Positions 9,094 to 17,592 of a stretch of 44,376 nucleotides of DNA are shown here, one piece after another (position 1 is the first letter of the stretch; every line of letters begins with the position of its first letter). Origin of the DNA: Phycisphaerae bacterium (lineage in GTDB: Bacteria; Planctomycetota; Phycisphaerae; Tepidisphaerales; Tepidisphaeraceae); contig JAICIO010000042.1 in assembly GCA_025924315.1 (NCBI GenBank), positions 1 to 44,376 on the forward strand, given 5' to 3'. A program made the position numbers and the translations under genes. The notes under the pieces were generated by a model. That model worked only from the letters and a program-made list of their open reading frames with translations. It made no database searches and was not told the DNA's origin.

Positions 9094-11201
9094 CGCCAGG
9101 TATCCCCAAAGCACGGAATCAGATACGCGAAGAGAAACTCATTCGCATATTCTTTCAATGGTACCGCTGGATCGTCACGAACGGTGAAGTTCGTCTCCGC
9201 GATGAGGCGCGTCAGTCGCGTCGGCTGCTCCTTCGCAAGAAGTTCGCCCAGCGCCTGTGCCATGTACGCCTGCTCCTTGGGATCTTTCGAGGTGCGCAAT
9301 CGATCCATGATCGGCTTGGCCGTTCCGGTCGCCCCGACGAGCTTGAGCGCGATGATCACCTCGCGGTTGACCCAGTAGTTGAGATGCCATGCTTGCGTGA
9401 GGATCGGCACGACGGCGCTGCTTTTCATCACGCCAAGTGCCAGCACTCCTGCGCGGCGCGAGAGAATCCCGGACGTTGATGTCTCATCGCCTTGGCGCAC
9501 GAGCAAACCGGTCGCCGGCTCCAGCAGATTGTGATCGCCGGCGAGCGCTCGGCCGAGGAGTAGAAAGCCGTAGAGCAGCTCGTCGGTGTTGCGCTGCTTC
9601 AGGTTGAGCTTTTGCGTCGTCTTGATCATCGCCGGGAGCGCTTCGGTGCGATGGCTCAGACCAAGAGCGACGGCGCAGGCGCACCGCGTTTCGAGGTTGT
9701 CCTGTTGATCGTCGAGCCGCTCGGCCAGCGCGATCAGTGCGTTCTGATAATCCGGACGATCCGCCGGGCCGGAGGGCGTGTCGTAGGTCTGGGCGTACAT
9801 TCCCAGCGCGAGCGCAGCGAAGCCGCGCGTGGGATCGCCGGGCGCGCCTTCGAGCTGCATTTTGCCTTGCTGATCTTTCTTGCCGAGCAGCAGGATCAGT
9901 TTGTCGCGCGTCTGCTCGTTCGCGTACGTCGGCAGCGCCATGATCGAGAAATCGCGCGGGGCGAACATGTACTCGTCGGCGGAGGGGTCGAGAAATTGCA
10001 CGAGCGCATCGCGCGCGTCCTCACGATTGGTATGCCCAAGCGCAATCGCCGCCGACGTGCGCAGCTCGCCTGTGAGAATCTGCTCTTCGCCAATGAACGT
10101 CGGTGGAAGCGCGACGACTTGGCCCCTTTGCAGCGGCGCCGCCGCGTTCGGATTCCGCTTTTGGTAAGCCTGATATTGTTTGAGGTAGCTGTTGTAAGCG
10201 CGGTCGTACTGCTGCTGCCGTGTGCCTTGGGTCGCGCGATTATTCGCCGCCGCGGACTTCTGCCGGGAGACCTGATCGAGAATGTTCCACGATGCGATCT
10301 CGTTAATTGCCGTCGCATCACCGTTGAGCATTTTCGCCAGCGCGGGCGTGGAATCGGGTGAAGCGCCGAGCGCCGTGATCGCTTCGGATGCGACCCACGG
10401 ACTCTCGTTGTTCCAGATGATGCCCTGATAAAACTTCATATCGTCGGGCACGGGATGCTGCCGCAGCGCCCAGCAGAGCATCGTCGCGGTTTGCGCATCG
10501 GCGGTGGTGACTCTGTTTTTCTGGATCGCGCCGTGAAGCTGATTGTCATTGCCCTGCGTGCCTTGGTTCACCGGAGCCTGCATCGCGGGCGCAAGCGCCG
10601 CCTGCAGACTCGCGATGGTTGAAGGCTGAATCGTCGGCAACAGTCCCAGCGCGGTGATGGCGGCGAGGCGATCGTCTGTCGTCGTTGGGTTGAAGGCGAG
10701 AATCTGAATCTCGGCTTCCGGTCCCCCAATCAAACCGAGGGCGACAAGAGCCGCGCGCCGAACGCGCTGCGATTTGCTCTTAGCCGCCTCGGCCGCGAGC
10801 AACGGAATCGCGGTGCGATATTGAATCTTTCCGATCGCGAGCGTCGCCTGTTCGACGAGCGATTCGTCGCTGCCCTTCTCAATCACCTCGAGCAGCAATC
10901 GGACGGCCTCTATGCGCACGGGATCGGACTCTTGCGTCGCGGGAACTTGCTGCGTGGTTGCGATGGGTTCGGTCGTTGAACGAACGGATTGCGCCGGCGG
11001 CGGTTGGAGAAACCGATCGCGGTTTGCTTCCCACCAATGCACCCAAGACCACCGCGGAGGAGGAATCGTGCGGAAGGTATCGCCTGTCAGGATGTGCGGA
11101 ATCGGCGGAGGAACCGGAGTTTCACCGTTGTGCGCAAGAACTGGCCGGCCGACGCACAGCAGCACCGACAACGCAAGCAGGGTGCGATTCGCGGGCGACA
11201 T
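9090..11201 (-). CDS. Exported HEAT-repeat protein
   Basis: 703 residues with a signal peptide ending near VLA (residues 20-22). A proline-rich, Trp-rich segment follows (RWSWVHWWEANRDRFL, about 49-64). From about residue 95 onward the protein is made of helical HEAT-like repeats (for example RIEAVRLLLEVIEKGSD, RAALVALGLIGG, SAAIALGHTNREDARDALVQFL, CACAVALGLSHR). There is a Gln/Tyr-rich insertion near the middle. It is probably a periplasmic protein-binding scaffold. It is the first gene of the operon, and its TGA overlaps the TTG start of the VWA gene. Its partner is not known; the divergent cytochrome also has a HEAT-like segment. Confidence 0.83.
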   Translation of the reverse strand: MSPANRTLLALSVLLCVGRPVLAHNGETPVPPPIPHILTGDTFRTIPPPRWSWVHWWEANRDRFLQPPPAQSVRSTTEPIATTQQVPATQESDPVRIEAVRLLLEVIEKGSDESLVEQATLAIGKIQYRTAIPLLAAEAAKSKSQRVRRAALVALGLIGGPEAEIQILAFNPTTTDDRLAAITALGLLPTIQPSTIASLQAALAPAMQAPVNQGTQGNDNQLHGAIQKNRVTTADAQTATMLCWALRQHPVPDDMKFYQGIIWNNESPWVASEAITALGASPDSTPALAKMLNGDATAINEIASWNILDQVSRQKSAAANNRATQGTRQQQYDRAYNSYLKQYQAYQKRNPNAAAPLQRGQVVALPPTFIGEEQILTGELRTSAAIALGHTNREDARDALVQFLDPSADEYMFAPRDFSIMALPTYANEQTRDKLILLLGKKDQQGKMQLEGAPGDPTRGFAALALGMYAQTYDTPSGPADRPDYQNALIALAERLDDQQDNLETRCACAVALGLSHRTEALPAMIKTTQKLNLKQRNTDELLYGFLLLGRALAGDHNLLEPATGLLVRQGDETSTSGILSRRAGVLALGVMKSSAVVPILTQAWHLNYWVNREVIIALKLVGATGTAKPIMDRLRTSKDPKEQAYMAQALGELLAKEQPTRLTRLIAETNFTVRDDPAVPLKEYANEFLFAYLIPCFGDTWR

Positions 11202-11296
11202 GTGGAGTACAACGGTTTGGACCCGCCTCCCTTAGAATTTTTTCACAGTGCCTAAGAAATGCTAGACTTGGCTCGTCAACCACGCAAGGGAATTCC
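11202..11296. promoter_or_regulatory. Shared divergent promoter region
   Basis: This 95 bp gap separates the divergent HEAT-VWA-transporter operon and the cytochrome gene, so it should hold both promoters. It contains TTTGG then ACCCGCCTCCCT then TAGAAT (11216-11238), closely matched by the sequence just upstream of the PyrK-like gene at 19770-19794. Downstream, AAGGGA at 11285-11290 is a good ribosome-binding site for the GTG at 11297. No confident -35 box was found. Confidence 0.45.
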
Positions 11297-12760
11297 GTGT
11301 CGCCACCTCGCGTTCGCGCCGCCATCGTTCTGTTCGTGATTGCGATTGTGGCGGGGTCGTTTTTTCTAATTGTATTTCGTCGGTCATCGGGACGAATGGT
11401 CCAGCCGCCGCGCGGGATCGATGCGCTTCTCGTCGATGCGGAGGCCGGCAATGAGCGCGCGGTGCGCGAGCTGATCGACGAATTGAACGATCACGCGCAA
11501 GCGGCGAACGAAGCGCTCCTCGGGCGGATGCTGCAAAGCAACCAGGCGCTGGTGCGCGCGGCGGCGTGTACAACGATCGGCCGCGAGAACGATAAAGAAT
11601 TCTCTGCGGCGCTGTTCTGCCGGTTGAGCGACGACGACTGGCGCGTTCGCGCTGCCGGGTTTGAAGCCCTGCACAACCTCGGCGGCGAAGCGCTCAAGTT
11701 CGATTCTCCGCTCCGCGATACCCCGGTCGAAGTACGCGAAAACACAATCCTGGGCATCCTTTCCCAGTGGCGCAGGAAGTCGGATTCGCTCCCGAAGCTT
11801 CCGCAGAGTTGCGAGCTCTATCCGACACTGAAGCACTGGCTCGCGGGGCCGGTGCTGACGGAAACGTGTCTCTCGTGTCACGCACCAACGCAACAGACGT
11901 ACAGCTCTGCGACGCGGTGTATGAGCTGCCATGCACCGATTCATAAGACATGGTTTGCCTCCGCCCATTCGCGAAGTGTGTCGCATCTGCCGCTGGCGCG
12001 CGTCGATCCGGTGACGAAGCACGTGGTGCTGTGGAACTACGGAGCGCGCGAGGGGATGGATTGCCTCGTTTGCCATCGCGAAGCAAGCGCGAGTCTGACG
12101 AGCGCTAACGTTTCGCCGGTTGAACCTCCGCTCGCGCCGTCGCGGCATCGGTTCGATCGATCCAAGCCCGCGTCGCAGTCGTGTGCGGCTTGTCATTCGG
12201 AAACGCAGCAGCAATGGGAAACGTGGCAAAGCCATCCGCGACCGCAGAAGGCGGCTTGGCCGCCGGGGGCGCTCGAGTGGGTGACGACTACGGAGGCGCC
12301 GGCTTGCGTCGATTGTCACATGCGGCAGATCGTGACGCCGATCGATCGAGCGCTGCCGCATAGCTTCAACGCTCGGCGAAACACGGACATGCTCAAGGGC
12401 GGACTGGATGTTCGCGTCGATCCACCGAACCACGAGCATCCCGCGCGCGTCGTTCTCACCAATCTCGCCGGTCACAGCTATCCTGCGGGGACGCATCGGC
12501 GATCGCTCCGCGTGGAGGTTCAGTACGACGATGATCCGAAGACGCGAGTGTTGCTCGCGCGTCTGAAGGTAAAAGATCCCGTTCCCGCGACGCAACCGTA
12601 TCAACCCGTGCTCGGTTCGGGTGAAGAGCGAACGATCGAAATCCCAGCGCGCGAGAACGCTTCGACGGTGACATGTGATGTGACGTACGAGCGGAACGCG
12701 TACGTGGACGTCGGTTACGAAGTGACCCTCGCGCACGTGACGCAGAGGCTTCACGACTAG
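11297..12760 (+). CDS. Membrane-anchored HEAT and pentaheme cytochrome c
   Basis: 487 residues from a GTG at 11297 (AAGGGA six bases upstream). One membrane segment spans about residues 8-27. HEAT-like helices (about 40-160, for example RVRAAGFEALHNLGG) follow. Five CxxCH heme-attachment motifs lie at 191, 208, 256, 296 and 337. The C-terminal part is a beta-rich domain (RVVLTNLAGHSYPAGTHRRSL) also found in multiheme cytochromes of the c554/NrfA-like group. Extra histidines (AHSRSVSH, HSFN) are candidate axial ligands. It should be an envelope electron carrier. Placement opposite an iron-type importer hints at a link to metal redox, but nitrite or other acceptors are equally possible. It ends in a palindrome facing dinB. 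Confidence 0.85.
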   Translation: MSPPRVRAAIVLFVIAIVAGSFFLIVFRRSSGRMVQPPRGIDALLVDAEAGNERAVRELIDELNDHAQAANEALLGRMLQSNQALVRAAACTTIGRENDKEFSAALFCRLSDDDWRVRAAGFEALHNLGGEALKFDSPLRDTPVEVRENTILGILSQWRRKSDSLPKLPQSCELYPTLKHWLAGPVLTETCLSCHAPTQQTYSSATRCMSCHAPIHKTWFASAHSRSVSHLPLARVDPVTKHVVLWNYGAREGMDCLVCHREASASLTSANVSPVEPPLAPSRHRFDRSKPASQSCAACHSETQQQWETWQSHPRPQKAAWPPGALEWVTTTEAPACVDCHMRQIVTPIDRALPHSFNARRNTDMLKGGLDVRVDPPNHEHPARVVLTNLAGHSYPAGTHRRSLRVEVQYDDDPKTRVLLARLKVKDPVPATQPYQPVLGSGEERTIEIPARENASTVTCDVTYERNAYVDVGYEVTLAHVTQRLHD

Positions 12761-12767
12761 TTTCACC

Positions 12768-12836
12768 TGTTTAGCCGCCGCACGTATGCGGCGCTTTTCC
12801 TGTACGAACCCGCCTCGCACGCGAGGCGGCTAAACA
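12768..12836. terminator. Palindrome between convergent genes
   Basis: Outer 12-base arms TGTTTAGCCGCC (12768-12779) and GGCGGCTAAACA (12825-12836) are perfect complements. Two smaller hairpins lie inside (GCCGC...GCGGC and CGCCTCGC...GCGAGGCG). The element fills the gap between the 3' ends of the cytochrome and dinB genes, so it may end transcription from both sides. It lacks a clear T run. Confidence 0.6.
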
Positions 12837-12844
12837 ATGAGGGA

Positions 12845-13999
12845 TCACTTCGGTCGCACGCCGCGACCGATTGTGCGCTTTTGGAACTTCTGGTTGATCT
12901 GATCCGCGACCGCGTCGAGCTTCTTTTGCCGCTCGCGCTCGGGATCGGTGAACAGCGGCATCTGCTCGTCACCACTCGAGAGTCGCTCGGCGCTCACGCC
13001 GATCAATCGCACGGGTTGAAATGGCCATTCGTTAAATACATCCCGCGCCGCCTGCCACAATTCCTGCGTGCTGTTCGTGCTCGTGGCGAGCGTTCGCGAG
13101 CGCGTGATCGTTTGGAAATCACCGTAGCGGATCTTCAGCGAAATCCCGCGGGCCTGAATGCCGTGCTTGCGCAACCGCTGCGCGACGTGTTCAACCTGGT
13201 CCATCAGCACGACGCGAATCTCGTCCGGATCGGCGACGTTGACCTCGAAGGTTTGTTCGTGGCCAATGCTCTTCGCATCGCGATCGGGTGTAACGACGCG
13301 GTGATCGATGCCATGCGCGAGGTTCCAATATCGCTCCGCCTCGGAACCAAGATGTCGCTCGAGTAATTCACGCGGAACACGGCGAAGATCCGCAATCGTG
13401 CGGATGCCGACCGATTCAAGCTTCGCTTCCGTCACACGGCCGATGCCCCAGAGCTTCGACACCGGCAGCGGCGGAAGAATGTGATCCACGTCCTCTGCGT
13501 GGACAATGGTTAATCCATCCGGTTTCTCAAGATCGGATGCGAGCTTTGCGAGGAACTTGTTCGGCGCGACGCCAATCGACGCTGTGAGCTTGGTCTCGTC
13601 GCGAATGCGCTTCTTCATCCGCCGCGCGACTGCTTCAGGCGCGCCTTGCAGTCGCTCGGTTCCATTGAGATCGAGAAACGCTTCATCGACGCTGAGCGGT
13701 TCGACGAGCGGTGAAAACTCATCGAAGATCGCGAAGACGCGATCGGACATTTCGAGATAGCGATGCATGCGCACGGGGACGATAATCGCCTGCGGGCATA
13801 AACGCTTGGCGATGGCCATTGGCAGGGCGGATCGACAACCAAACTTTCGCGATTCGTACGAAGCCGCCGCGACGACCCCGCGCGGGCCGTCGTGGCCAAC
13901 GAGTACCGGCTTCCCGCGCAACGACGGATTGTCGAGCTGTTCGACCGACGCAAAGAACGCGTCCATGTCCACATGAAGAATGCTGCAGGCCGAATCCAC
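12845..13999 (-). CDS. dinB: DNA polymerase IV (Y family)
   Basis: 384 residues from a GTG at 13999; the first in-frame ATG lies inside the catalytic motif and is too late. The palm motif DMDAFF (11-16) and SVDEAFLD (103-110) supply the three catalytic acidic residues. A YESRKFG segment lies in the fingers (48-54). LWGIGRVTEAKL is the helix-hairpin-helix of the thumb, followed by the little-finger domain. Near the C-terminus, QMPLF (346-350) matches the beta-clamp binding motif. Length and motifs are those of a complete Pol IV, which copies past lesions with low fidelity. No LexA-type operator was recognised upstream. Confidence 0.95.
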   Translation of the reverse strand: MDSACSILHVDMDAFFASVEQLDNPSLRGKPVLVGHDGPRGVVAAASYESRKFGCRSALPMAIAKRLCPQAIIVPVRMHRYLEMSDRVFAIFDEFSPLVEPLSVDEAFLDLNGTERLQGAPEAVARRMKKRIRDETKLTASIGVAPNKFLAKLASDLEKPDGLTIVHAEDVDHILPPLPVSKLWGIGRVTEAKLESVGIRTIADLRRVPRELLERHLGSEAERYWNLAHGIDHRVVTPDRDAKSIGHEQTFEVNVADPDEIRVVLMDQVEHVAQRLRKHGIQARGISLKIRYGDFQTITRSRTLATSTNSTQELWQAARDVFNEWPFQPVRLIGVSAERLSSGDEQMPLFTDPERERQKKLDAVADQINQKFQKRTIGRGVRPK

Positions 14000-14074
14000 G
14001 GCGAGGATTATACCGATCGTGCGACGAGCCGGATGGAAATACGTTTTGGAAGTCTAAGACACAAAAATGATTTC

Positions 14075-14142
14075 TGTAGGTTGCGCTTCAGCGGACCGGT
14101 TATTCTTCGGCCGGAGGAAATAACGCCGAAGCGCACCCTACA
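14075..14142. repeat. Inverted repeat TGTAGG...CCTACA
   Basis: The left arm TGTAGGTTGCGCTTC (14075-14089) matches the complement of GAAGCGCACCCTACA (14128-14142) at 14 of 15 bases. Further weaker pairing continues inward through TTATT/AATAA. It sits five bases before the start of the Tat-signal gene and would fold in its mRNA leader. GTAGGGTGCGCTTC-type dispersed repeats are familiar in planctomycete genomes. Confidence 0.7.
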
Positions 14143-14146
14143 CGAC

Positions 14147-15547
14147 ATGAACCGCCGAACTTTTCTTAAGCTCTCGGGAGCAATTGTGGGATCGCAGCTA
14201 TTGAAGTCGTCAGCAGTCGCAGCAGACGCGCCTGCCCAACCCATTACACTGAATCCCGGTCCGCAACTTTTCCTCGATGATTTCCTGATCGAGTCGCAAA
14301 CGAATCTTCAGCGCGTCGTCACTCCGCCGCCGCGTCTGCCCGAGCCCGTCATCACCGGCAAGGAAGATCACAACTATCAACCATACGTCTCGGTCATCCG
14401 CGATCCGCAAGCGAAAAAGTTCCGCGTGTGGTACGGCGTCCCGTCCGAAGGTGGTCAAGGCGATCGATCGCATCTCGCGACGATGGAATCGGACGATGGC
14501 ATTCATTGGAAGCGCCCGCACCGCGTGCTCGACGATCCTGGCGGACTCGGCGTGCGCTTTGGCTCAAGCGTGATCGACGAAGGGCCGGCATTTTCCGATC
14601 CACAGAAGCGCTACAAATTCGGCTGGTTCAACGGGCCGTGTTCCACGCCACCCGTCGGCGGGCTCATGATCGCGACATCGCCCGATGGACTCGCGTGGAA
14701 ACCAATCGCCGATCACGCGCCGCTGCTCCCACACAACCACGACATCAATGGCATCTTCCGCGATCCGATTCGCAAGCGCTATGGCGCAATCGTCTCCATG
14801 ATCGCGAGCGAGCCGGGGCATTATCACGCGAAGCGAATTACGTTTCAGAGCGCGAGTGACGATTGCATTCACTGGGCGACGCCATGGCCGATCCTCGTGC
14901 CGGATGAGCGCGATGAAGCGGACGTGGAGTTCTACGCGATGGCCGGGATCATCGCGCGCGGTGATCTGCTCATCGGCCTCGTCAAAGTGCTACAGGACGA
15001 CAAGCCCGCGGATGCTGGCGGCGACCGCCGCGGGATCGGTTACACCACGCTCGCGTACAGCCGTGACGGCACCACGTGGACGCGCGACCGCGAAGCGTTT
15101 TTGCCACGCAATCCGACGCCAGGGTCGTGGGATCACGCGATGACATGGGCCGATTGTCAGTGCCCGGTGGATGATGAGGTGTTCATCTATTACGGCGGAT
15201 ATGCGCGTGGGCACAAGGTCGAGCGGTTCACCGAGCGGCAGATTGGACTCGCGCGGATGAAGAGAGATCGTTACGTCGCGCTGCGCGCGGCATCGGAAAG
15301 TGCGAAGCTTCGCACCAAGCCGGTGAAATGGAAGGGTCTTTCCCTGACAGTGAATGCGACTGTGCGTGGTGCGATGACGGTCGAACTGCTTGATATCGAC
15401 GGGAAATCCATCGGCGCGCCAGTGTCTATCGACGGCGATTCGACCGTTCATCCGGTCGATTTTCCAAACTCTGACGTTCATTCCGGCCCGGTGCTGTTGC
15501 AGTTCACGATGCGAGATGCGGATCTCTTCGCAATCGACGTGACTTGA
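14147..15547 (+). CDS. Tat-exported beta-propeller-like protein
   Basis: 466 residues from the ATG at 14147. The start MNRRTFLKLSG is a twin-arginine signal, so the protein is probably folded before export. The mature part begins with LNPGPQLFLDDFLIES, a common opening of planctomycete proteins related to glycoside hydrolase families 32/43. Blade-like repeats with DG[IT]xW motifs follow (ESDDGIHWKRP, TSPDGLAWKPI, YSRDGTTWTRD), typical of five-bladed propellers. The C-terminal region (LSLTVNATVRGAMTVELLD) looks like a beta-sandwich. A sugar-hydrolase or sugar-binding role is likely but catalytic residues cannot be assigned. The leader is filled by a palindrome and no ribosome-binding site is clear. 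It converges on the next gene with a one-base gap. Confidence 0.82.
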   Translation: MNRRTFLKLSGAIVGSQLLKSSAVAADAPAQPITLNPGPQLFLDDFLIESQTNLQRVVTPPPRLPEPVITGKEDHNYQPYVSVIRDPQAKKFRVWYGVPSEGGQGDRSHLATMESDDGIHWKRPHRVLDDPGGLGVRFGSSVIDEGPAFSDPQKRYKFGWFNGPCSTPPVGGLMIATSPDGLAWKPIADHAPLLPHNHDINGIFRDPIRKRYGAIVSMIASEPGHYHAKRITFQSASDDCIHWATPWPILVPDERDEADVEFYAMAGIIARGDLLIGLVKVLQDDKPADAGGDRRGIGYTTLAYSRDGTTWTRDREAFLPRNPTPGSWDHAMTWADCQCPVDDEVFIYYGGYARGHKVERFTERQIGLARMKRDRYVALRAASESAKLRTKPVKWKGLSLTVNATVRGAMTVELLDIDGKSIGAPVSIDGDSTVHPVDFPNSDVHSGPVLLQFTMRDADLFAIDVT

Positions 15548-15548
15548 G

Positions 15549-16415
15549 TCAAACAGACTTTTCCGACAAGCGTGCGATCATTTGCTCGGCGACTCGAATC
15601 GGATCATTCCACGCTTCACGGACGACTTCGACCCGCTTCGGATTCACCTGCATCATCAAGCGCGTGAAGTTCCAGAACTCCTCCGATTCATTTCGCCCGA
15701 TGATCAGCATCGGTGCCCCAACCGCGGCGGCGAGGTGCGACGCGCCGCTGTCTGTGCCGATGAACAAGTGGCAGTTCTGCAGCAGTTCGATTGCGGCATC
15801 TGTGTCGTAATCGCCGGAGTGCGCAACCTGCCCCGGAAGATCGAAGCTCGTTTCCTTCGCGGCGACAATCGCGAACGATAAGCCGGCCGTCTGAATCGCC
15901 TTCGCGAGGCGCCGCCAGTGCAGCCAATTTCGATGCGGTGCCAAGTCGCGCTTCCGCACGCCGAAGAGCACGTCGGCCTTCAGCCCGCGTTTCCTGGGGC
16001 GAAACGGGATCGGCGCTTGTGGTGAAATGACGTACAACTCCTGTTCGAGCGAAAGACCGGCCAAAGAAACAACGTGATGGGTCGAAAATCGTGCGCGAAT
16101 CGCGGGCCATTCGCGCACCATGTCCATCGAAATCGTTCGCGACGTGCCGGTGCGAATGGCGTCGGGAATGAGATCCGTCCAATCGGTGACGTACGCGCTG
16201 GCGGACGGATACAACACCTCATGTCCGGGCCGGCAGCAGACAATCTTTTCACTGGCGCGATGAAAGTGGATCAATCGCACGCAGGTGATGATTTCATGCC
16301 CGAACTCCGCGCCTACGGGTGGTTCAAACAAACACGGTCGTCCAGCGCCGTCGTCGAGACGTGCCAGCAATCCGCGAATCGCGGGTGAGTTTTCGTCCGG
16401 GTTCGCGTGAGGCAT
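15549..16415 (-). CDS. Glycosyltransferase family 9-like protein
   Basis: 288 residues from the ATG at 16415, with GGAAGG six bases upstream; an earlier ATG at 16442 lies within a palindrome and is less likely. The C-terminal half has FIGTDSGASHLAAAVGAP (218-235), the sugar-nucleotide binding signature of heptosyltransferase-like (GT9) enzymes, followed by MLIIG. The N-terminal half is shorter and less conserved than in WaaC/WaaF, with no obvious first Rossmann signature beyond GHEIITCVRLIHFHR (39-53). It probably transfers a sugar to a cell-surface glycan. Donor and acceptor are unknown, and the gene stands alone. Confidence 0.72.
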   Translation of the reverse strand: MPHANPDENSPAIRGLLARLDDGAGRPCLFEPPVGAEFGHEIITCVRLIHFHRASEKIVCCRPGHEVLYPSASAYVTDWTDLIPDAIRTGTSRTISMDMVREWPAIRARFSTHHVVSLAGLSLEQELYVISPQAPIPFRPRKRGLKADVLFGVRKRDLAPHRNWLHWRRLAKAIQTAGLSFAIVAAKETSFDLPGQVAHSGDYDTDAAIELLQNCHLFIGTDSGASHLAAAVGAPMLIIGRNESEEFWNFTRLMMQVNPKRVEVVREAWNDPIRVAEQMIARLSEKSV

Positions 16416-16428
16416 CGAGCGCCTTCCG

Positions 16429-16531
16429 GGTGGCACAGACATTCTTGTCTGTGATGCGACGATGTAATCATCGACGCACTATCGGCCGCCGAGTACGGCG
16501 TCCGATCACCGACAGGAATGTCGGTGCCACC
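16429..16531. repeat. Inverted repeat GGTGGCACAGACA...GGTGCCACC
   Basis: The left arm GGTGGCACAGACATTCTTGT (16429-16448) and the right arm ACAGGAATGTCGGTGCCACC (16512-16531) are near complements, enclosing smaller pairings (CGACGATG/CATCGACG-like). It lies between two same-strand genes and contains a spurious upstream ATG for the glycosyltransferase. Confidence 0.75.
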
Positions 16532-16556
16532 GGTTCTCTGGGGATTAGGGACCGGA

Positions 16557-17516
16557 CTACTTCTGCGGCAGCGGGCCGCGCGACGTCGGCCAGAGCGTCT
16601 CGACTGTTTTCTTTTCAATCTTCCCATCGGGCCTGCGATCCCACTTTTCATACGAAGCGATCACCCAGCCGTAGAGATCTTGCTTGCCGGTCGAGACTCG
16701 ACCGTACACGGCCGTCACCCAGCCGTTTTGTTCGTTGTTCAGGCCGTACGACACCATCTTCAGCGGCTCGACATTGCAGCGGTCGAACTTTATTCCGCGC
16801 GGAAGCACCGCGCGCACATATCCGCCGCCGGGGACGTGATTGACTTTTTCGTCCGTGCTCGGGCTGCCGTTCTGCACGCAGTTCCAGACCATGTACATTC
16901 CGCCGTGCGTTTTGGCGCCGTAGTTCGCGTAGCGCGCGCCCGATTCTTTGCCGTTCGGTTTCTTGTACCACATGTCCTGATCGATCGCGGTTGGCAGGAC
17001 GTAGTACTCGCCGTAGTTCGTGTCACCGGGCTTCGCGATCGGCGCCGGCAAACCATTTCCCGAAGGTTTGCCGTCATACGGATCCGGCGCCGCCGGCACA
17101 TTCTTCAGGTCCGACAGCAAGATGTGCCCGTAGTTCCCCCACTTTTCCGATCCGCCGGGATAACCCTCGTATGAACCGCCGCCGGGATGAAAGATCATCT
17201 TCCCCGCCGGCGAGTCCACGATCTCGCGCGCGTCGATTTCGGTGAATCCTTTCGGACAACCTTCACGATTCGGCGCCTCCTCATTGAGCTGCCGCTTCTT
17301 CACGGGATAGTCGCCGCAAACGTAAAACCCTCGCGGTGTCCCATCGGCATTCCGCAGCGGGATCAGCTTGTGTGGATCCGCAAGCTGCACACAGTGACTG
17401 GTTCGCCCCTGGTGCGAATGATTGAATTCACTCGCCGGACGAATGCCCGGCGAAGTTGATGCGGCGGCCGTGAACAGAAACGCCAGGAATGTCAACGCAG
17501 CTTTCATGGCGGTCAT
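16557..17516 (-). CDS. Exported protein of unknown function
   Basis: About 319 residues. The start is uncertain: ATGs lie at 17516 and 17507, and the signal peptide (KAALTFLAFLFTAAAS) follows both closely. No strong ribosome-binding site is visible. The mature protein is rich in Gly, Tyr, Trp and Asn, with several Cys (CVQL, VCGDY, GCPKGF, WNCVQN, DRCNV) that could form disulfides. Motifs such as IFHPGGGSYEGYPGG and YGRVSTGKQDLYGWVIASYEKWD suggest a beta-rich fold. I do not recognise the family. It diverges from the cardiolipin synthase-like gene. Confidence 0.7.
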   Translation of the reverse strand: MTAMKAALTFLAFLFTAAASTSPGIRPASEFNHSHQGRTSHCVQLADPHKLIPLRNADGTPRGFYVCGDYPVKKRQLNEEAPNREGCPKGFTEIDAREIVDSPAGKMIFHPGGGSYEGYPGGSEKWGNYGHILLSDLKNVPAAPDPYDGKPSGNGLPAPIAKPGDTNYGEYYVLPTAIDQDMWYKKPNGKESGARYANYGAKTHGGMYMVWNCVQNGSPSTDEKVNHVPGGGYVRAVLPRGIKFDRCNVEPLKMVSYGLNNEQNGWVTAVYGRVSTGKQDLYGWVIASYEKWDRRPDGKIEKKTVETLWPTSRGPLPQK

Positions 17517-17592
17517 TTTAATCAATCGACGCGCGCCAATCGATGAGACTCGCCGTTGTCTTCAACAGCGATCTCATCGTACAGTCCGAGCC

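Noticed and set aside
10958-11296. N-terminal extension of the cytochrome frame
   Set aside because: It is antisense to the HEAT gene. The GTG at 11297 has a ribosome-binding site and starts just before the membrane anchor.
16443-16528. Starts and small frames within the palindrome before the glycosyltransferase
   Set aside because: They arise from the repeat; the ATG at 16415 has a proper ribosome-binding site.
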